Source: Isoetes taiwanensis
Taxonomy: Eukaryota; Streptophyta; Lycopodiopsida; Isoetales; Isoetaceae
DNA: 64,000 nt
Assembly (NCBI GenBank): GCA_021234155.1
Contig: JAJEKV010000034.1
Coordinates: 1,244,001-1,308,000, forward strand
Reading direction: 5' to 3'
In this document: in pieces, positions 12,950 through 25,699 of the stretch
Layout of the letters: the number at the start of each line of letters is the position of its first letter
Position numbering within the stretch: position 1 is the stretch's first letter
Program-made: the position numbers and the translations under genes
The notes under the pieces: generated by a model
What the model was told of the DNA's origin: nothing
The model's database searches: none
What the model saw: the letters and a program-made list of their open reading frames with translations, nothing else

Positions 12950-14270
12950 TAAGCTACCCGGCCCAGACCAATTCCATCCCCTTGAGCACTATCATGTCCT
13001 CTCCTTCCCACATTAGTAAGTCACTCTCTTGCGTCAAAAAAATCGTAACCCTTGTATTGTATGTTTGAGATAAAAATTCTTTTCTTAATTCCGTACTTGA
13101 TGCTTGGTAAGTTTCTTGTTGCAAGTGTTTTTTTTTGTGACTTGACTTCATAAACTTATTGATGGAACTTGTGGAGCATAGCCTTTCCTCTTTGCTCTTT
13201 CCTTAGGGCTCTCTTGGAATTCTATTTGTGTAAATATACTTCCTTTTTAGTTTGAATTGAGCCTAAATGTTGCCCTCAAATGATTCTAGCTCTATATCCT
13301 CATTTTCTTTAGCTTCTCGAGCTTGGAGATGTTGTGAGGCGGTCCTTCCATCCTGCGCGCATCCACATGGCTATTTTCCCATTGTTGCAAGTGCATTTCT
13401 GGCGGCCTTTACGCTGCAAGCATGACATTTGAGATCCTCTGTAATTGAGTGCGGAGGACCTTTCCCACCTGAGAGGCCCACCTTTGGGTCTCCTAAAATT
13501 CATGCGTCCAAAAACATCACGGGGATCACTAAAGACAATTATGGCCTCGCATATTTACTTCTATCACATGCATGAAGAATGTGGCAATGCTTATCCAAAG
13601 AATCAATTCTTGAAAACTAGGTATCTCTTGCTATCCTGCCCGAGGAAAAAGCGAGTACCTAGATCCATATAGGATCAATTTCTTCATCGCATCGACCTTT
13701 GCCTCTCCTGATTCTATATTTGAGGGATTAATTGATGGGTAAGCTAAATCAATGGCATGATATCTTATATCCTGCCCAGGGCCGATACGATAAAGCGTGC
13801 TTACGGCCTCTTCAATGTTATCGGCATCATCACATGGAATGGAAGGATGTGGGTAGGCACTCTGACCTCGGTAACTTGCATTGCTTTCACGTTGAGTCGT
13901 CAACATTCTTCCCATGGATGTAAGTTCTATTCACCCGGACACCCCACCAACCCTATTATTATTAATGACTAGGTTCACCATATTCTGCTGCGATGCTTCT
14001 TTGTTTTGAAGGCGGAAGCGATCGATACTTGAGTCGATGATATTGTAGAGGGACCTACCAGGCAAGTGGGGTTTCGGCATAGAACATTCCGATGACCGCC
14101 CAGGTGAAGGCGGTTTCCTGATTTTTACTTGATTTGAGGCCATTGATAAATGTCCCCACGCCCGGCCAATCTTATCGTGCCTTGCAGATGGGAAGCAATT
14201 GGGAGGGCACCTTATGGCTTTAGTGACCTCCACGACCACGATTGCACCATGCAATGTTCCTACCATCTGA
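12950..14270 (-). pseudogene. 'IEWPR'-repeat / Cys-STFY protein relic, left copy
   Basis: This aligns with 55,990-57,450. The fragments VVVEVTKAI and VTIFLTQESDLLMWEGEDMIVLKGMEL can be read, but the IEWPR motifs are destroyed. The domain account is given under the right copy. The lesions are dense and mostly at CAG/CTG. Confidence 0.6.
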
Positions 14271-14454
14271 GATGGCCTCTATGCAATTCATGTCCCACGG
14301 CAACTACCACATCCCCATGGAGATTCTGGGGGCCTTTTTTTCTATAAGATTCAATACACACACATACTTAATTAAGGACATGCAACCCTCGATGACATAC
14401 ACTTGAAGTAAAAATAAGCGCGACAATTTGAAAGAAATTAGGCGACATAGGACA

Positions 14455-14640
14455 AATGGCCGGTTTGCTCCATTTCTGAAATGGCCTTTGTCGCGCCATT
14501 TACCTTTAAATGGCCTTGGTGCGCCATTTATAATGGATCGACAAATTCCATTTTTTCCCAAATGGGCAGTGCGCATCGAAGGAAAATAGTAGCAGTACCT
14601 TTATCATAAATGGAGCAGCATTGCGCCACTAAAATAAATG
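14455..14640. repeat. Palindrome array, left copy (symmetry largely lost)
   Basis: This corresponds to the 28-bp-period palindrome array at 57,541-57,724. The 'aaatgg' and 'gcgccattt' ends of the units are recognisable, but the central CAGCTG cores are replaced by unrelated short strings such as ccttgg. The perfect dyads of the right copy are therefore absent here. Confidence 0.75.
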
Positions 14641-14882
14641 GCCCATCTACGTACATGGCATCTTTAATGTAAATGCTATATCTAATAACTAGAGTTATGG
14701 ATTCTTATTACTACAAGATTCGACCCAATCAAAGAAAATGTACACTTCAAGATATCAATTGTTGAGAACTTATCTGCGGGGCAAGATAGAGAGATCTGCA
14801 CTTCAAAAACTTAATCACGGTTTAGAATTATGGTCAGCTTCTGTATTTGAAAGAATTCTCATTAAATACACAACATTAACCC

Positions 14883-16479
14883 GTGTTTTCGATTTCATTT
14901 GATTAAGACAAGGATAGTTGGTATTTTTTTCTGAGTTCTTCCTTTTAGTGACAAACAAGTTATATATCGCCATTTAGCATCTGTAGCATATGCATTATTT
15001 CAAAGGAAGTGTTGTAAGTGCCCATGCATTCAAGTCTAAAGAAAAGGCCTTACATAGAACGTAAGGGTTTCTGTAAAGATGCTTGCAGGATTCTTCACTT
15101 TTCCCATATGCTGTCATTGGTGCATGCAATGCATTTAAATACATATCTATTGAAAGTCATGGTTTATGATTTTCAGAGAAATGTAGAAGGAGGAATAAGA
15201 TGCACCATGATATTTTTTTCTGTCTCAGGATGTAACTCAGTTTGATGTTTCCAAAATATGCTTTGAGGAACTGTACTTAACTGTTTCCCCAAAATATGCT
15301 TTGAGGAACTGTACTAAATGTGGAAATACATATCATATATTAATGCATATTGAACTCCGCTCAAAAATTATGAGATCTAAAGGCCGAACCCAGATACCAA
15401 ACGAGATGAGACCCGATGTAACATCACAGAACAATGATGTTTGGTTATGCGGGCGAATGGAAAGAGTGCATTGGTTTTATAGTTATCTGCTGCACTCCAC
15501 TTTTACTCAAGTTGCATATCTGCATTAAAGGCTTGTGCCCGTCTAGCAGCCATAGAAGATGGAACGGATGACGAGTATGCAACTTGGCAATGCTCAGCTT
15601 CAAAAATAATATAGTTTTTAGGCAAGTTGTTTGGTTGACTTGTATCGAATATGTCTAATGAGTGCAACAATGAACAGTGGTGATTCTTCAGTTTATGGGC
15701 GATGGATGATATTTATGCAGGTTTGGGTATGTAGAAAGGCGAAAATCCGGCGCCATGGGATATGGGTAGGACCTCTAGAGCTCAGGAAATTCCAGGAAAA
15801 AAGTTGAAATAGTTTAGAATTTGTTGATGGGGCCAAAAGCCATTTTTAGTGTAAAAATACAAGAAAAGTTGTAGCCAAAAGCGTGATACAAGGTTGACTT
15901 AGGCAATCTCTTTGTTGATTGTGAATGTTTATGCATTGTAGATGTGGGAACATTATTATAATGTTTAAGCATTTGTCTAATCTCTGATATTTGTCCATAC
16001 GTCATCTCATGGAGTGCTATTGTGTAACAGATATGGCCAGTGGATGTAACCCGGTAGAGAAGCAAACTTTCAAGACAAGATGCTTACATGAAAACATCAA
16101 ATGAACAACTCTCAGATATGTGGTCTTCTTTATTGCTTGTTCTCGCATTGTTCAAGAGCTTTAGCAATGTTGCAATTATTAAATGCATCAATTTGAAGCA
16201 TGTAAGCGTGATATTTGTCAGCTTAAATCTTTGCCTCCAAACTTGCTTATTAAAGGAAGTGGTCTATTTTTTCTCGTGATTGCGTAACCAAATTGAAAGC
16301 ATTTAGAAGCGCCTTTCTATATGCAGCATAATGTAATCGTGGGTTTCTTTGTGTTTTTGCACGCTTTTCAATTAAGGTTTTCCTTAAGGATTTCTGCGGA
16401 TGTTCAAAATGGATGCACTAATGCGTACATCTAGAGCGCAACCATTTCCAGCCATTGATTTTAGCCTTTTTTTTCCAAT
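14883..16479. other. Single-copy sequence right of the duplication, no gene recognised
   Basis: There are short open frames on both strands, but none has a recognisable domain or start context. The only clear structure is a two-copy direct repeat (ccaaaatatgctttgaggaa... at 15,249-15,276 and 15,290-15,316). Confidence 0.45.
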
Positions 16480-16651
16480 GGTCAACGCACTACCGGTTCA
16501 CAACAAAAGCCCTTTTGTGCTGTGTGGTGCATAATAATGGTCAACAACCAATGGCTCATAACAAAGCCCTCTTTTGCGTGGTGCATAATAATGGTCAACA
16601 ACCACTGGCCTAAACAAAAAGCCCCTCTTTTGTGGTATGTAGTGTATAATG
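16480..16651. repeat. Three-unit tandem repeat, about 54-59 bp
   Basis: Units begin at 16,480, 16,539 and 16,593 with 'ggtcaac' and contain aaagccc(t)cttttg followed by gtgcataataat. The units have diverged by several substitutions and small indels. The minus strand happens to stay open across them (VVVDHYYAP repeated), which follows from the repetition and is not evidence of a gene. Confidence 0.85.
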
Positions 16652-19641
16652 GGTACATGAAGGGCTTGAAGGGCGATGTAGTGCGCTTTGCCCTCTTTTA
16701 GCTTATATAATACTACTTGTAATGTGTGCATGAGGGGTCCTTAGCTTGTTCCATTACGCCACGGTATCCTAACAAGCCTTTCTAAAGGTTGCTTATCGCT
16801 TTGGGACACCGGCCCATACATAAGCCGCGTCTCAAGGGAAGACCGTATCGCCAGCGGTTAATTCAAGCAATCAATTATTCAATGCCTAATGTGATAGAAC
16901 ATATATAAAAAGGTAAATAATTTGGCGCAGAAGGTCGGTATCGCCTCCATTGTTAACCTATAAGGTTTCATTGTGCATGTGGCAAGAGGGTATTTACAAT
17001 GCGGGATGTAAAACCACATAATGTCCCCGACCAGCTTTTAATCCGGATTTAAGATGATTATGTAAGATATCTGACATGGTCTCATTAAGCCGCTAATGAA
17101 TGGAGCACCCCATCTTGAATCAGACTAAAGGTTAAGGGCATTTTATTTCTTTATTTTTATGGTGACACACTCGCTGACATGTTTAGTTTTGGATGTATTG
17201 TCTTTCTGCCTTTACAGTGTGGACATCATCCGGCTTGGAGACCATATATATGAATGCTACGCATTACTATATTCACAGTAATAAAGCAGATCTTTTCGAA
17301 TCCAAGATTATCCGTGAGGTAAACATGTTAAAAAAAAAACATTAAAAATTTGTTGTCTTCGATCCAAAAAAGGTATGTATAAAGCTAGGTATAAAATAGT
17401 TTTGTAATATGCCATAAATATGGATCAATATACTAATCCAATGCTATATTGAATATTTGATGTAGGTTGTCGCCTCCTGAGGCACTATATCACCCCTTTT
17501 ATAAAATACAGAAAGGACTCCGACTCCATCTATTCATGTATTATAAAGTACAGGAAAAAAAACTTTTAGCCAAAATATGTTTTTAAGTCCATACGCCTTT
17601 CAAAAACTTTTATTAACCATATTTTAAAGTCCATAACTTTACACTAAACGCTTTTCTTAATCCCAATTGTATAAGGAGGTCCTGCTATTAATAATGATAA
17701 TATGAACTCTACATTCTTAATTCCGTATGCACCAAGATACCTAAAAAGTATATTATATCAATGCGGCTTTGGAACATGCCCATCAACAAAGAAAAATTTC
17801 TGGTCGCGAACAGTAAGGGACGAAATTTTAATCCTATCAAGCTCGCTTGGTAAATCACTTGACAACCAAGTCGGTGAACCGCAAGTGGCACCTAACAAGT
17901 TTTATAGCATCATAAACAAATATAGAGCCCCAACAATGTAAATACTCACGCTTTCTCACAAATTCAAAAGCCAAACTGGGCATGTCATTTTCCTTATCAA
18001 CCTGGGTTCGGTAGTTTTGTGCATAAAAGTCTTCGCCCCCAGCATTAAGTGGTGGCGACAATAAAACCATTGTGAAGAAACGTAGATGCACCTAACAAAA
18101 CGATTAAACATGCCTATCACGAAACACACTCCACACACTAACACATTGTGTACGGTACCAAGATTACCATTACTATCATGATGGGTGCTAGGGATATGGT
18201 AAAATTGTGGCTACATTTCAATGCATACCCGATGGAATTGTTGTTGAATCTTCATGAAATCTTTAAGCTAACTTCGAGAACGCTATATGATTTTAAAGAC
18301 AAGTTTAGAGACTAATCTGCCCAAGGAAATATTCCAGAATAAACTTTGAGAACCTAAAGAAATCTTTAAAGAATGAAGATTTTCTTAGATTCCTTTAGTG
18401 TTCCACTTCCATACAAAAGAATCTAAGATAATCCTATAAGAGAATCTAAGACAACTTGTTAAGAGAATCCAAGAGAATACAAAGAGAATCTAAGATACCC
18501 TTGAAAACACGCCTAAGCTGGGAAACCCAATACACGCTTAAGCTGCGGTTCCCATCTACATGCTAACCTTAGCTCGAATATCGTCATGCAGTATTCATCA
18601 GAGAGAAATCAGACAGATAGATAAGTAAATACATAAAAGCAAGGCAAATTACTTGATGTCACCACTTGCCTTGCGTATTTTACCATCTATCCGCATGCTT
18701 TTTCTCTCTCTCACAATGCACTGAAGCGGTATAGTTTTTCCCATAGCAGCTTTTCGTCAGAGCATGCAAACAATTTTAATCCCCAGCTCTCAACTTTAAT
18801 TTAAACAAGCGAAGTCTCCTTAGTTTCTACGTTTATAATAAAATAAATATAACACGCCGTGACGTGAATAATCGATAATTCGCTAACTTCCTATTGATAG
18901 ACGCTAAGTTAGCTTATTTTTAATCACCCTACAGGACGGCGATGCATTGGAAATACATTTGGGGCAGCAATCACACAAATTTCAAATTAGCGCCCAAGCC
19001 CAACCGCTGAACTGCTTCCAGCACCAACCGGGCCGGAGCAACTGTCTTGCAACCCCCAGCATTACGGATCAAGTAATGATGATGGCGCCAGAGCCGCCAG
19101 GCAATTATAACCGGGGCTCGGGAGGTCTTTGCAATCTCACCTGAGGTCGGCCCTCTTATCTGATCACTTCGACCATGCAAGAGCATGCATTGATCGAGAG
19201 TGAATCTCGCAACCACACCGAGATTCAAATGAGGAGCTTCTTTTGCTTAGTGGTTAGCCTCTATGCCCGGATGCCCCAACATCGAACCACTACCACAGCG
19301 TATACGATGTAATGGAATCTCGTGACAGCCAAACGACTACAAATTTTTGCATAACATTCAATGCACCTAAAAAGTAATACCTACAAGCTAACATTTGAGG
19401 TGTTTTTTCTTTTAGAGTAAGAGTAGATTTTTTCAAGATTAATCAAGAAAGCCAAACAACATTCCGCATGAGGATAGCAAAATATACTAAAACATGAAGC
19501 TAACATTTGTTCCATTCAAAAGTTTCTTCAAAGAAGTAGAACATTATATAAGATTTCTTTAACTTCCAACGGGTATTTTTGCATTGACATGTAGCAAGCC
19601 GCGATTAAGTACCATATATCCCTATGCCGAAAATGACCGAA
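16652..19641. other. About 3 kb without a recognised gene
   Basis: AT-rich sequence with short frames only. 'agagaatc(t/c)aaga' is repeated several times around 18,420-18,495. At 19,233-19,275 a 'gcttagtggttagcctctatgc' stretch resembles a pol III A-box of a tRNA-derived SINE, but no B-box or tail follows, so I do not call it. Confidence 0.4.
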
Positions 19642-20440
19642 TTTTTTTTTTTTTTTTTTTTTTTTTTTGAAGGACTACGTTTTATTCACCAACCTAAAAA
19701 CTAGAGGAAACATAACATGCGAAGACGTGATTATAACCCCAAAGTGGACAAACCGATCCAACCGAAAGCAACAACCACCGCCTATGCAAAAGAATGCGAT
19801 GGAAGGTATGCCAGATCGTGATATGCCGACAAGATTTCTTCTTTGATCAAGAGAAGAACAATTGTAAGCCATAACAATTTTATTTTGCGCCAATCGAAGA
19901 ACAATCTCATCCGTATAGTATCTATGCCCTTAAAGATAAAACAACCTCCTTTCTTCCGATTGACCATAAAAGCTACCACATGAGAGATGAAAAGTCAAGC
20001 CTCGAAGTTTGGGCCAAGCATCGATAGATAGCAAGCAAAATTTATCGGGCTAGATCGAGACGTACAAATAGGGTCAACAACTAAGACCATGCCTCACCCG
20101 CCACACAAGAAGAAGAAACAATGCTCAATAATCTCAACCCTTTATCGGCATAAAGGACAAAGCTCGAACTGACATTATCCATTTTATGAACTAACCTGCT
20201 GACTCGAGGCATCTCAGAATCAATTTGCCACCACAAAAACTACTACTTTGGGATGAAGCGCCTATCCCATATCCATATCCAAACACTTTTCATTGTGGCT
20301 GCCTTCACCATATTGAAACCGGTTACCAAGATTCTCCATATCAAACTTCAATTGTCTCGACAAGGTGGCTATACAAACTAGCAACCGGCTTGTCCAATAG
20401 CAACTCAAATTGAGTGCATCTGCTTGCTTGTAGTAATGGC
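19642..20440 (-). mobile_element. LINE 3' end, antisense, with poly-A tail
   Basis: On the minus strand this ends '...ggttggtgaataaaacgtag' plus 'tccttc' and then a run of 27 A (plus-strand T run 19,642-19,668), the usual end of a plant LINE. Upstream on the minus strand (about 20,240 to 20,090) one frame reads FLWWQIDSEMPRVSRL, then KGLRLLSIVSSSC and EAW. This matches the zf-RVT region of plant LINE ORF2 (F.W....lpt..rL...C..C...E...H.F..C...W), with some cysteines replaced. The 5' end is not visible; the element is truncated. CAG/CTG are scarce here, so some of the decay may be sequence error. Confidence 0.75.
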
Positions 20441-20699
20441 CGTGAAACTATAACTTCTCCTACACCAAATGCACACCTCAAGCATCTTCTATATGTATCT
20501 AACAATGTGTGTTTAGTCTCCAGACACCTAAGAACATAAAAGTCAACTCTCATCATCTTCCTCGATGTGCATTTACAAAGAAAGTTATTCCAACTTCTAG
20601 AAGAGAACTAAGCAGTAATCTACTTCTTTCATCTTCTTCTTCTTCTTCATTCTTCTTCATCTTCTTCTTTCCCCCGACTAATTGTTGTGGATGTTTCTC

Positions 20700-22975
20700 C
20701 AAAAGAATGTCATCTTTGTTTCGCTTTTACTGTGGAGCCATGCTCCCAAACGTGTTTTTAATGTTCGGTAATCATCCCTTTACCATGAAAGCAATAGAAA
20801 CAATAGCAAGAGAGGCACCCATAAGCAACCCTTTTTGCGGTGGTTCTTTTGTCACATGGTCTCGAAATGAAGTTTAGAGCTCCCACATAGTGTTTTCCAC
20901 CCTTCCTTTCGCATTTGTCTACACTTTGGGGATCATTATGCCAAAAGAACCCGCAATATAAAAATGTATTCATGCAAACTTCCATCTAAGAAAATCTAAG
21001 AAAAACAAGAATTTACCTTCTTATATGAGGGTCCTGTGGATTGTTCATCATGTACCGCCATGAATGATGTCTGTCTTGGCACGCCCAATTTCCGTGACTC
21101 ATACTTCAATTGCTTCTTTGCCAAAAACCCTTTCAATATTGCACCTTGTCCATCATGTTCTCCTTGCCATGAGAACCGGCAAAGAAATTCCACCTATACT
21201 CAATTCCTTCACTACACACATAGTTCCTTCCTAAATACCGTAGTAGGCTTGTCCTTTAAACTGGATGTGCAACCATCACTCCAAAAATATGTTTTTGTAC
21301 TTAATGTTCTGGTTTCTAAGCCGCCAAGATGTACTTTTCAAGCAATGATGTACAAAACCCTCGCTATGCTCCCCTCGTCATCCAAATATAAAATTGCACT
21401 TCCTTATAATTCTCCTCCCATTAGTGCCGATGGTCTCCCTTGACTTGTCTTCTTTCTTTTTTCACTTTATCCCCCTCGCTTCTTTGCTCGCCTCTTTAAC
21501 TTCCATCTCCTCTATCTCAAATTTTGCTGTATGTCTATATGTGATATGAACCGTAATTGAGGCCTCGGGTCTCAGGTGCAAGCAAGATTATGCCTCCTCT
21601 CAATTTTAAAATTGTATTTTCAGCAAAGTCACCAGACAATTGTATCTTCGTGAAAAGATATCCAAACATCGCCCCTCAATTGCTTTACCGCCAAGCAGCC
21701 ACATAATTGTGTGTGACAAATTGTACCATTGTCTTGAGGCATGCTTCATGAACCGGGCGCACTCTCGCTTTTATATGCAAGTCTTGTTACTTTTTGCTGG
21801 TTTCCTCCTCCCATTTTTTCTTTGGTAGTCTCCTTCATGTATCCAACTTCGCTGATTTCTCGACTATGAACATTGTCAGTTTGCGCTTGTTTAAAAAGCT
21901 AGTCACATGAGCACTTAATTTAATTAAGTCAAACAATACCTTTTCAAACCGCTTTCCACTCCACCTTGTAATCAGTTTCCATCTTCTCCTTAGGACAAAA
22001 AACAAACTCGCTTATAACACCACAATTAAAGTTAATGAAAAGCAATATCTTTTAAACATCATAACATTGAAGAGACAAACTTAAGAGTACCTTTTCAGCC
22101 CACAATCTTTGCATGCCAACTCCAGACATGATGTTTGTGCCATTCTTCATCTTCTTTCTTTAGAGCAACTTCATTTGCCTCAAAAAATCACTAGTGGATT
22201 TATAAACATGGTTCTTGGCACTACGTAAGTTACCATCACCACAAATAGCACAATTACAATTGCATTCCTTTGTGCACCCCATTTGATTCTGCTCATTTTG
22301 TTGAGTGCTTGCATCACATACTCAAAGTGCATGGATATTGGCAAGTTAATGTCTCTTTCTTTAAACGCCACAAAAGATGGCTTCAAAGAATTAAATGTAA
22401 AGGGCCAGGAAATTTTCATTTCATTGAATTCCTTTTGAAGGCCATGTAAAATTGCAACTATAAACAAAGGTAAATACGAGTTCCAAAAAATTAAAAGCAA
22501 AGATAGTAAAAGCGTAATAAGCGGTAAAACATATAAAGTATAATAATACCCGAGAAATTTCAAGCGCTTGTATTGATGATCAATTTTTTCACCATCTTTT
22601 GTAACAAACTTTTCTACATGCTTCCTGTATGGTGAGGACTCTTGTGTTTTTCCTAGAACTTGTAAACGTAATCTTAACCCTCACCGGGCTATTGCATCCC
22701 ATCTTTTTCCTTGAAAACATTGACCACGCACTTCACATTCTTGTTCTCGCTTATCATTCTTCTTCGGGTTGCTGCAATAACATATTTTCTTTGATACATG
22801 AAGGAGGCGGCAACCGCATCGTTGGTTTTGTTTGTCGTTGAAGATACCATTTGCAATGTGGACTTTCTTGCTTGAATTATACCCTCCTTCCTTAGTTTCT
22901 TTTTGCTGATTGAGTGTCTTTGAACATTTCTCCTCAATACATTCTTCATGATCTTGCTTCATCATGATCAACAAA
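20700..22975 (-). pseudogene. Relic of an uncharacterised transposase-like family (DFAEN / SDG / HGKGEHDG signatures)
   Basis: Read on the minus strand across several frameshifts, the pieces appear in a fixed order. First comes GKRWDAIAR and FTFNSLKPSFVAFKERD with HFEYVMQALNKM, then a Cys cluster (CTKECNCNCAICGDGNL, about 22,265-22,215). Next are LKTMVQFVTHNYVAAWR (about 21,750-21,700), GDFAENTILK (about 21,640) and QLRFISHI. Then come YFWSDGCTS (about 21,280), RWNFFAGSHGKG joined to EHDGQGAILK (about 21,195-21,130) and finally NFISRPCDKRTTAKRVAYGC with CFYCFHGKG. I recognise this order from unannotated proteins found across plants and animals (DFxEN, SDGxxxQ(F/Y)K, HGKxxxDGxGxxxKR). The spaced acidic residues suggest an RNase-H-like or DDE fold, but that is inference. 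At least four frame changes are needed, so it is not functional as written. Confidence 0.65.
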
Positions 22976-25690
22976 ATCCACCTCCAAAGGTAATTTCTTC
23001 ACCTTTCACAAACTGCACCACCACGTTTTATCCCTTCTTTCAAGGCTTTGTGGATATTGAAATAATCGCCCAAACTTCGATTACCTTTAGTTTCAGACTC
23101 AAGCCGCCAAACTTGAGGCCGGATTTTTCTTTCCCCCTCTCCCTATCCTCTTTTCCTCCGCCTAGATTGTCTTCTTCTCTCGGGCTTCAGGAATCCTAAA
23201 ATTTGAAGTCGCTTTCTTCATCTAAATTGACGTCATTGATCCATTTAGAATCAGTGGTTGTACAGAGAATTGTGTTGTACAGAGAAACCGTAAAGCCGCA
23301 CAAAGAAAACCCCGCTTGGGTACAAATCGATCATGCTTTCAGGCCAAAACTTATTCACTTCCACGCCATCTCATACCAACCCCCGCCTAAATTGATTTGC
23401 AATCAATTTGATTTTTTATGGGTAGCCATGTCATCGATCCGAAGTAATGGTTAAAACGGATCATCGTGGTTCCCCGCCTTCCAAGCACCTCCCAAGCACA
23501 CCGACCAAGTAACGGTGCGCATGGCCCTGGACGGTGCTTTCAGACCCAATATCTAACTTAGACCCATCTCGAGGTTAGTTCAATGCTTTCTTTTTTTTTT
23601 TTTTTTAAGATATTGAATTGCGATAATGCTTTATACCAATGCAAGATTATTGCATTAACGATTTTTCCACTTTGAAAAGGAGCGTAAGAAGGGGTAAGAG
23701 GTGTGACTATGTCGCGGGTTGATCTCGCATAATTTGGACGATTGCTACAGAAAGGAGAACTCTTTCAGAGAGATTAATCCATGGATGCCGCTTAGAAGGA
23801 AGGGAAGGAAGTTTATTTTAGAATACTTAAAAACATATATTTGGAAGGATTTCGATTTTACGCGCTAATCGGGTAAGCTTCCAATTATCGCGCAATGGAA
23901 ACCACAATGGTAGTAAATCGAACAATATTGTCGCACCCCGCAGCCAGGTATAGTGTAAGTAAGATAAATATTATGGCCCCCAGAAGCGTAAATAGGGTGT
24001 GCCGCCACTATTGACAATATTGTTTGTAAAAGCATAAATGGGCATGGTCATGCCAAAGAACCCATTTCAAATATTTATATGACATAGAGGCTAATAGATT
24101 GGTTGCCCTTACTTTCAAAGATCTTTTACATAATAAAAGTCCTCCCCTTGGTATCATTTAGTATTTCCAACATATGCCTAGCAACCCATAGACATCAACA
24201 ACTCATGGATATCAACAACTCATAGACATGGTCACTTGCACCCACAGTGTTCCCCAAATGATCCAATGGCCTAAAAAAATTTATTGTATGCAAAGTTCAT
24301 AGTTCCAATGGCCTAGAAGTTATCAGATATGCAAATGCAAAAGTTTCCAACATTTATATTTTGATGGGGCATTTTTGCCCCATCTCGCTAATCCCGCTGG
24401 TGCCACGTATAACACATTCTTTCCAAGAATCAATGATTCTTGCGTGCCATTTTCACCATTTCTGAGCTATGTTTTTACCATTTCTATCCCATATTATTCA
24501 AATACGCATAATATCCAATGAGATATTAGACACAATTATTCAATGAAATTAGATAGAATTCTTCTTTTGCACCGAACTCTTTCAAGTCCTGCTCAGATAC
24601 ATTGAATATAGCAGAAATATTACATTCGTAATCTGATTCATAGCAAAAACATTACCGTAAATTCCTCCCACAAGCGTCGATTCGCCCCAGCACCGTGAAT
24701 GTTGCAGCTTGAAGGTGCACTTGCCGAAGGAACAAAATACGTCGAACTAAGAATACCAAAACTATGCAAGTATCAAGATATTCTTAAACGCAGACGCCCA
24801 GCTAAAACCACAAAATGTCCTAAAAAGACACAAGGGAAGTAAATATCCTTCAAAACTATGAAAATCTCAGCGCTTACTTGAAAAAATTGCATCAAAAGAA
24901 AGAGAGGGGCGAGGGCGTCAGAAATGCGTGCAAACTACTTCATCGATTGAGCCACGCTTTATTCCGGCATCAAGACGATGCCCCCGGAGTCACCGACCGC
25001 ACCAAAATTCAGGAATAATAAAAATTAGCCACGCCGCAGGTAATACCCCACCACAAATTTCATCGTTATTGATGCCCACACGCCGGCCGCAAATTCCCGC
25101 CCAAATTGGCCTCCCACGTAGCCCACGGATATTCTTAGACCAAAATGCCCAACAAATTTATTGATACTAATTTGTCTGTTCTATAAGTTACGTCTTCATG
25201 TTGCATGTTTCAACATCAATGTTCATGAGTCTTCTACATTACATTAAATCGCCTAGTAGGCATAGTCAAATCGTTCTTTTCCGGTCGATAATCGATGTAT
25301 ATGCCGGGTATATACATTTCATAAAAAAATAGAGAGGTTTGTCTTGGATAATTATGTGAGTATACTAAACTTGAGTGCATGGAATGGAAAATTATGTGCC
25401 ATAACTTAAACAATGTACATTTTCAAGAGATGGTACGGTAGGAGTCTACATAATTTTAAAATATACATTAAGTAAAAACATGACCTCACGCTGATTTTAG
25501 CCCACTTCTAACCTTCAAGAAACTAGAGGGTAACCCTTCCAGGTAATGCGACCTTATTTCCATATTTTTGGCTCCTATTTCATCGAAAAAAATAAACTCA
25601 AAGTCCCATGGTATTTTCTTTTGTCTCTAAGTTTTATGCATTGGTTTTGAGTCCCACTTGCTGTGGAACAGATGAGGTCTTCGGGCTACT
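22976..25690. other. About 2.7 kb without a recognised gene
   Basis: The first few hundred bases could hold the N-terminal end of the relic to the left, but I cannot read it. A T16 run at 23,591-23,606 may mark another antisense retroelement tail; nothing beside it confirms this. The remaining frames are short and unsupported. Confidence 0.4.
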
Positions 25691-25699
25691 GTAAGTCTT

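Larger units (their letters stand above)
1..14882. repeat. Left copy of a large direct duplication (partner 43,094-57,981)
   Basis: The whole stretch aligns colinearly, in the same orientation, with 43,094-57,981, at an offset of about 43.09-43.10 kb throughout, so there is almost no net length change. Homology begins at or before the window edge. It ends just after a shared 'acaacattaaccc', beyond which the two sequences are unrelated. Differences fall in clusters around CAG/CTG, while parts such as 3,740-6,650 are almost identical. It may be a segmental duplication, or two haplotypes or a mis-join kept by the assembler. The sequence alone cannot decide which. Confidence 0.95.

Noticed and set aside
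1-14882. Reading the left-copy lesions as methylation-driven C-to-T decay
   Set aside because: The changes are CAG to CGG/CGA and small indels, not the transitions deamination produces.
16498-16731. VVVDHYYAP-repeat protein on the minus strand
   Set aside because: It is a by-product of the roughly 57-bp tandem repeat.
19233-19275. SINE head / tRNA-like A-box
   Set aside because: Only a partial A-box-like string. There is no B-box, body or poly-A tail.
21036-21443. Plus-strand 135-codon frame
   Set aside because: It is antisense to the SDG/HGKGEHDG relic, which has an ordered set of recognisable blocks on the minus strand.
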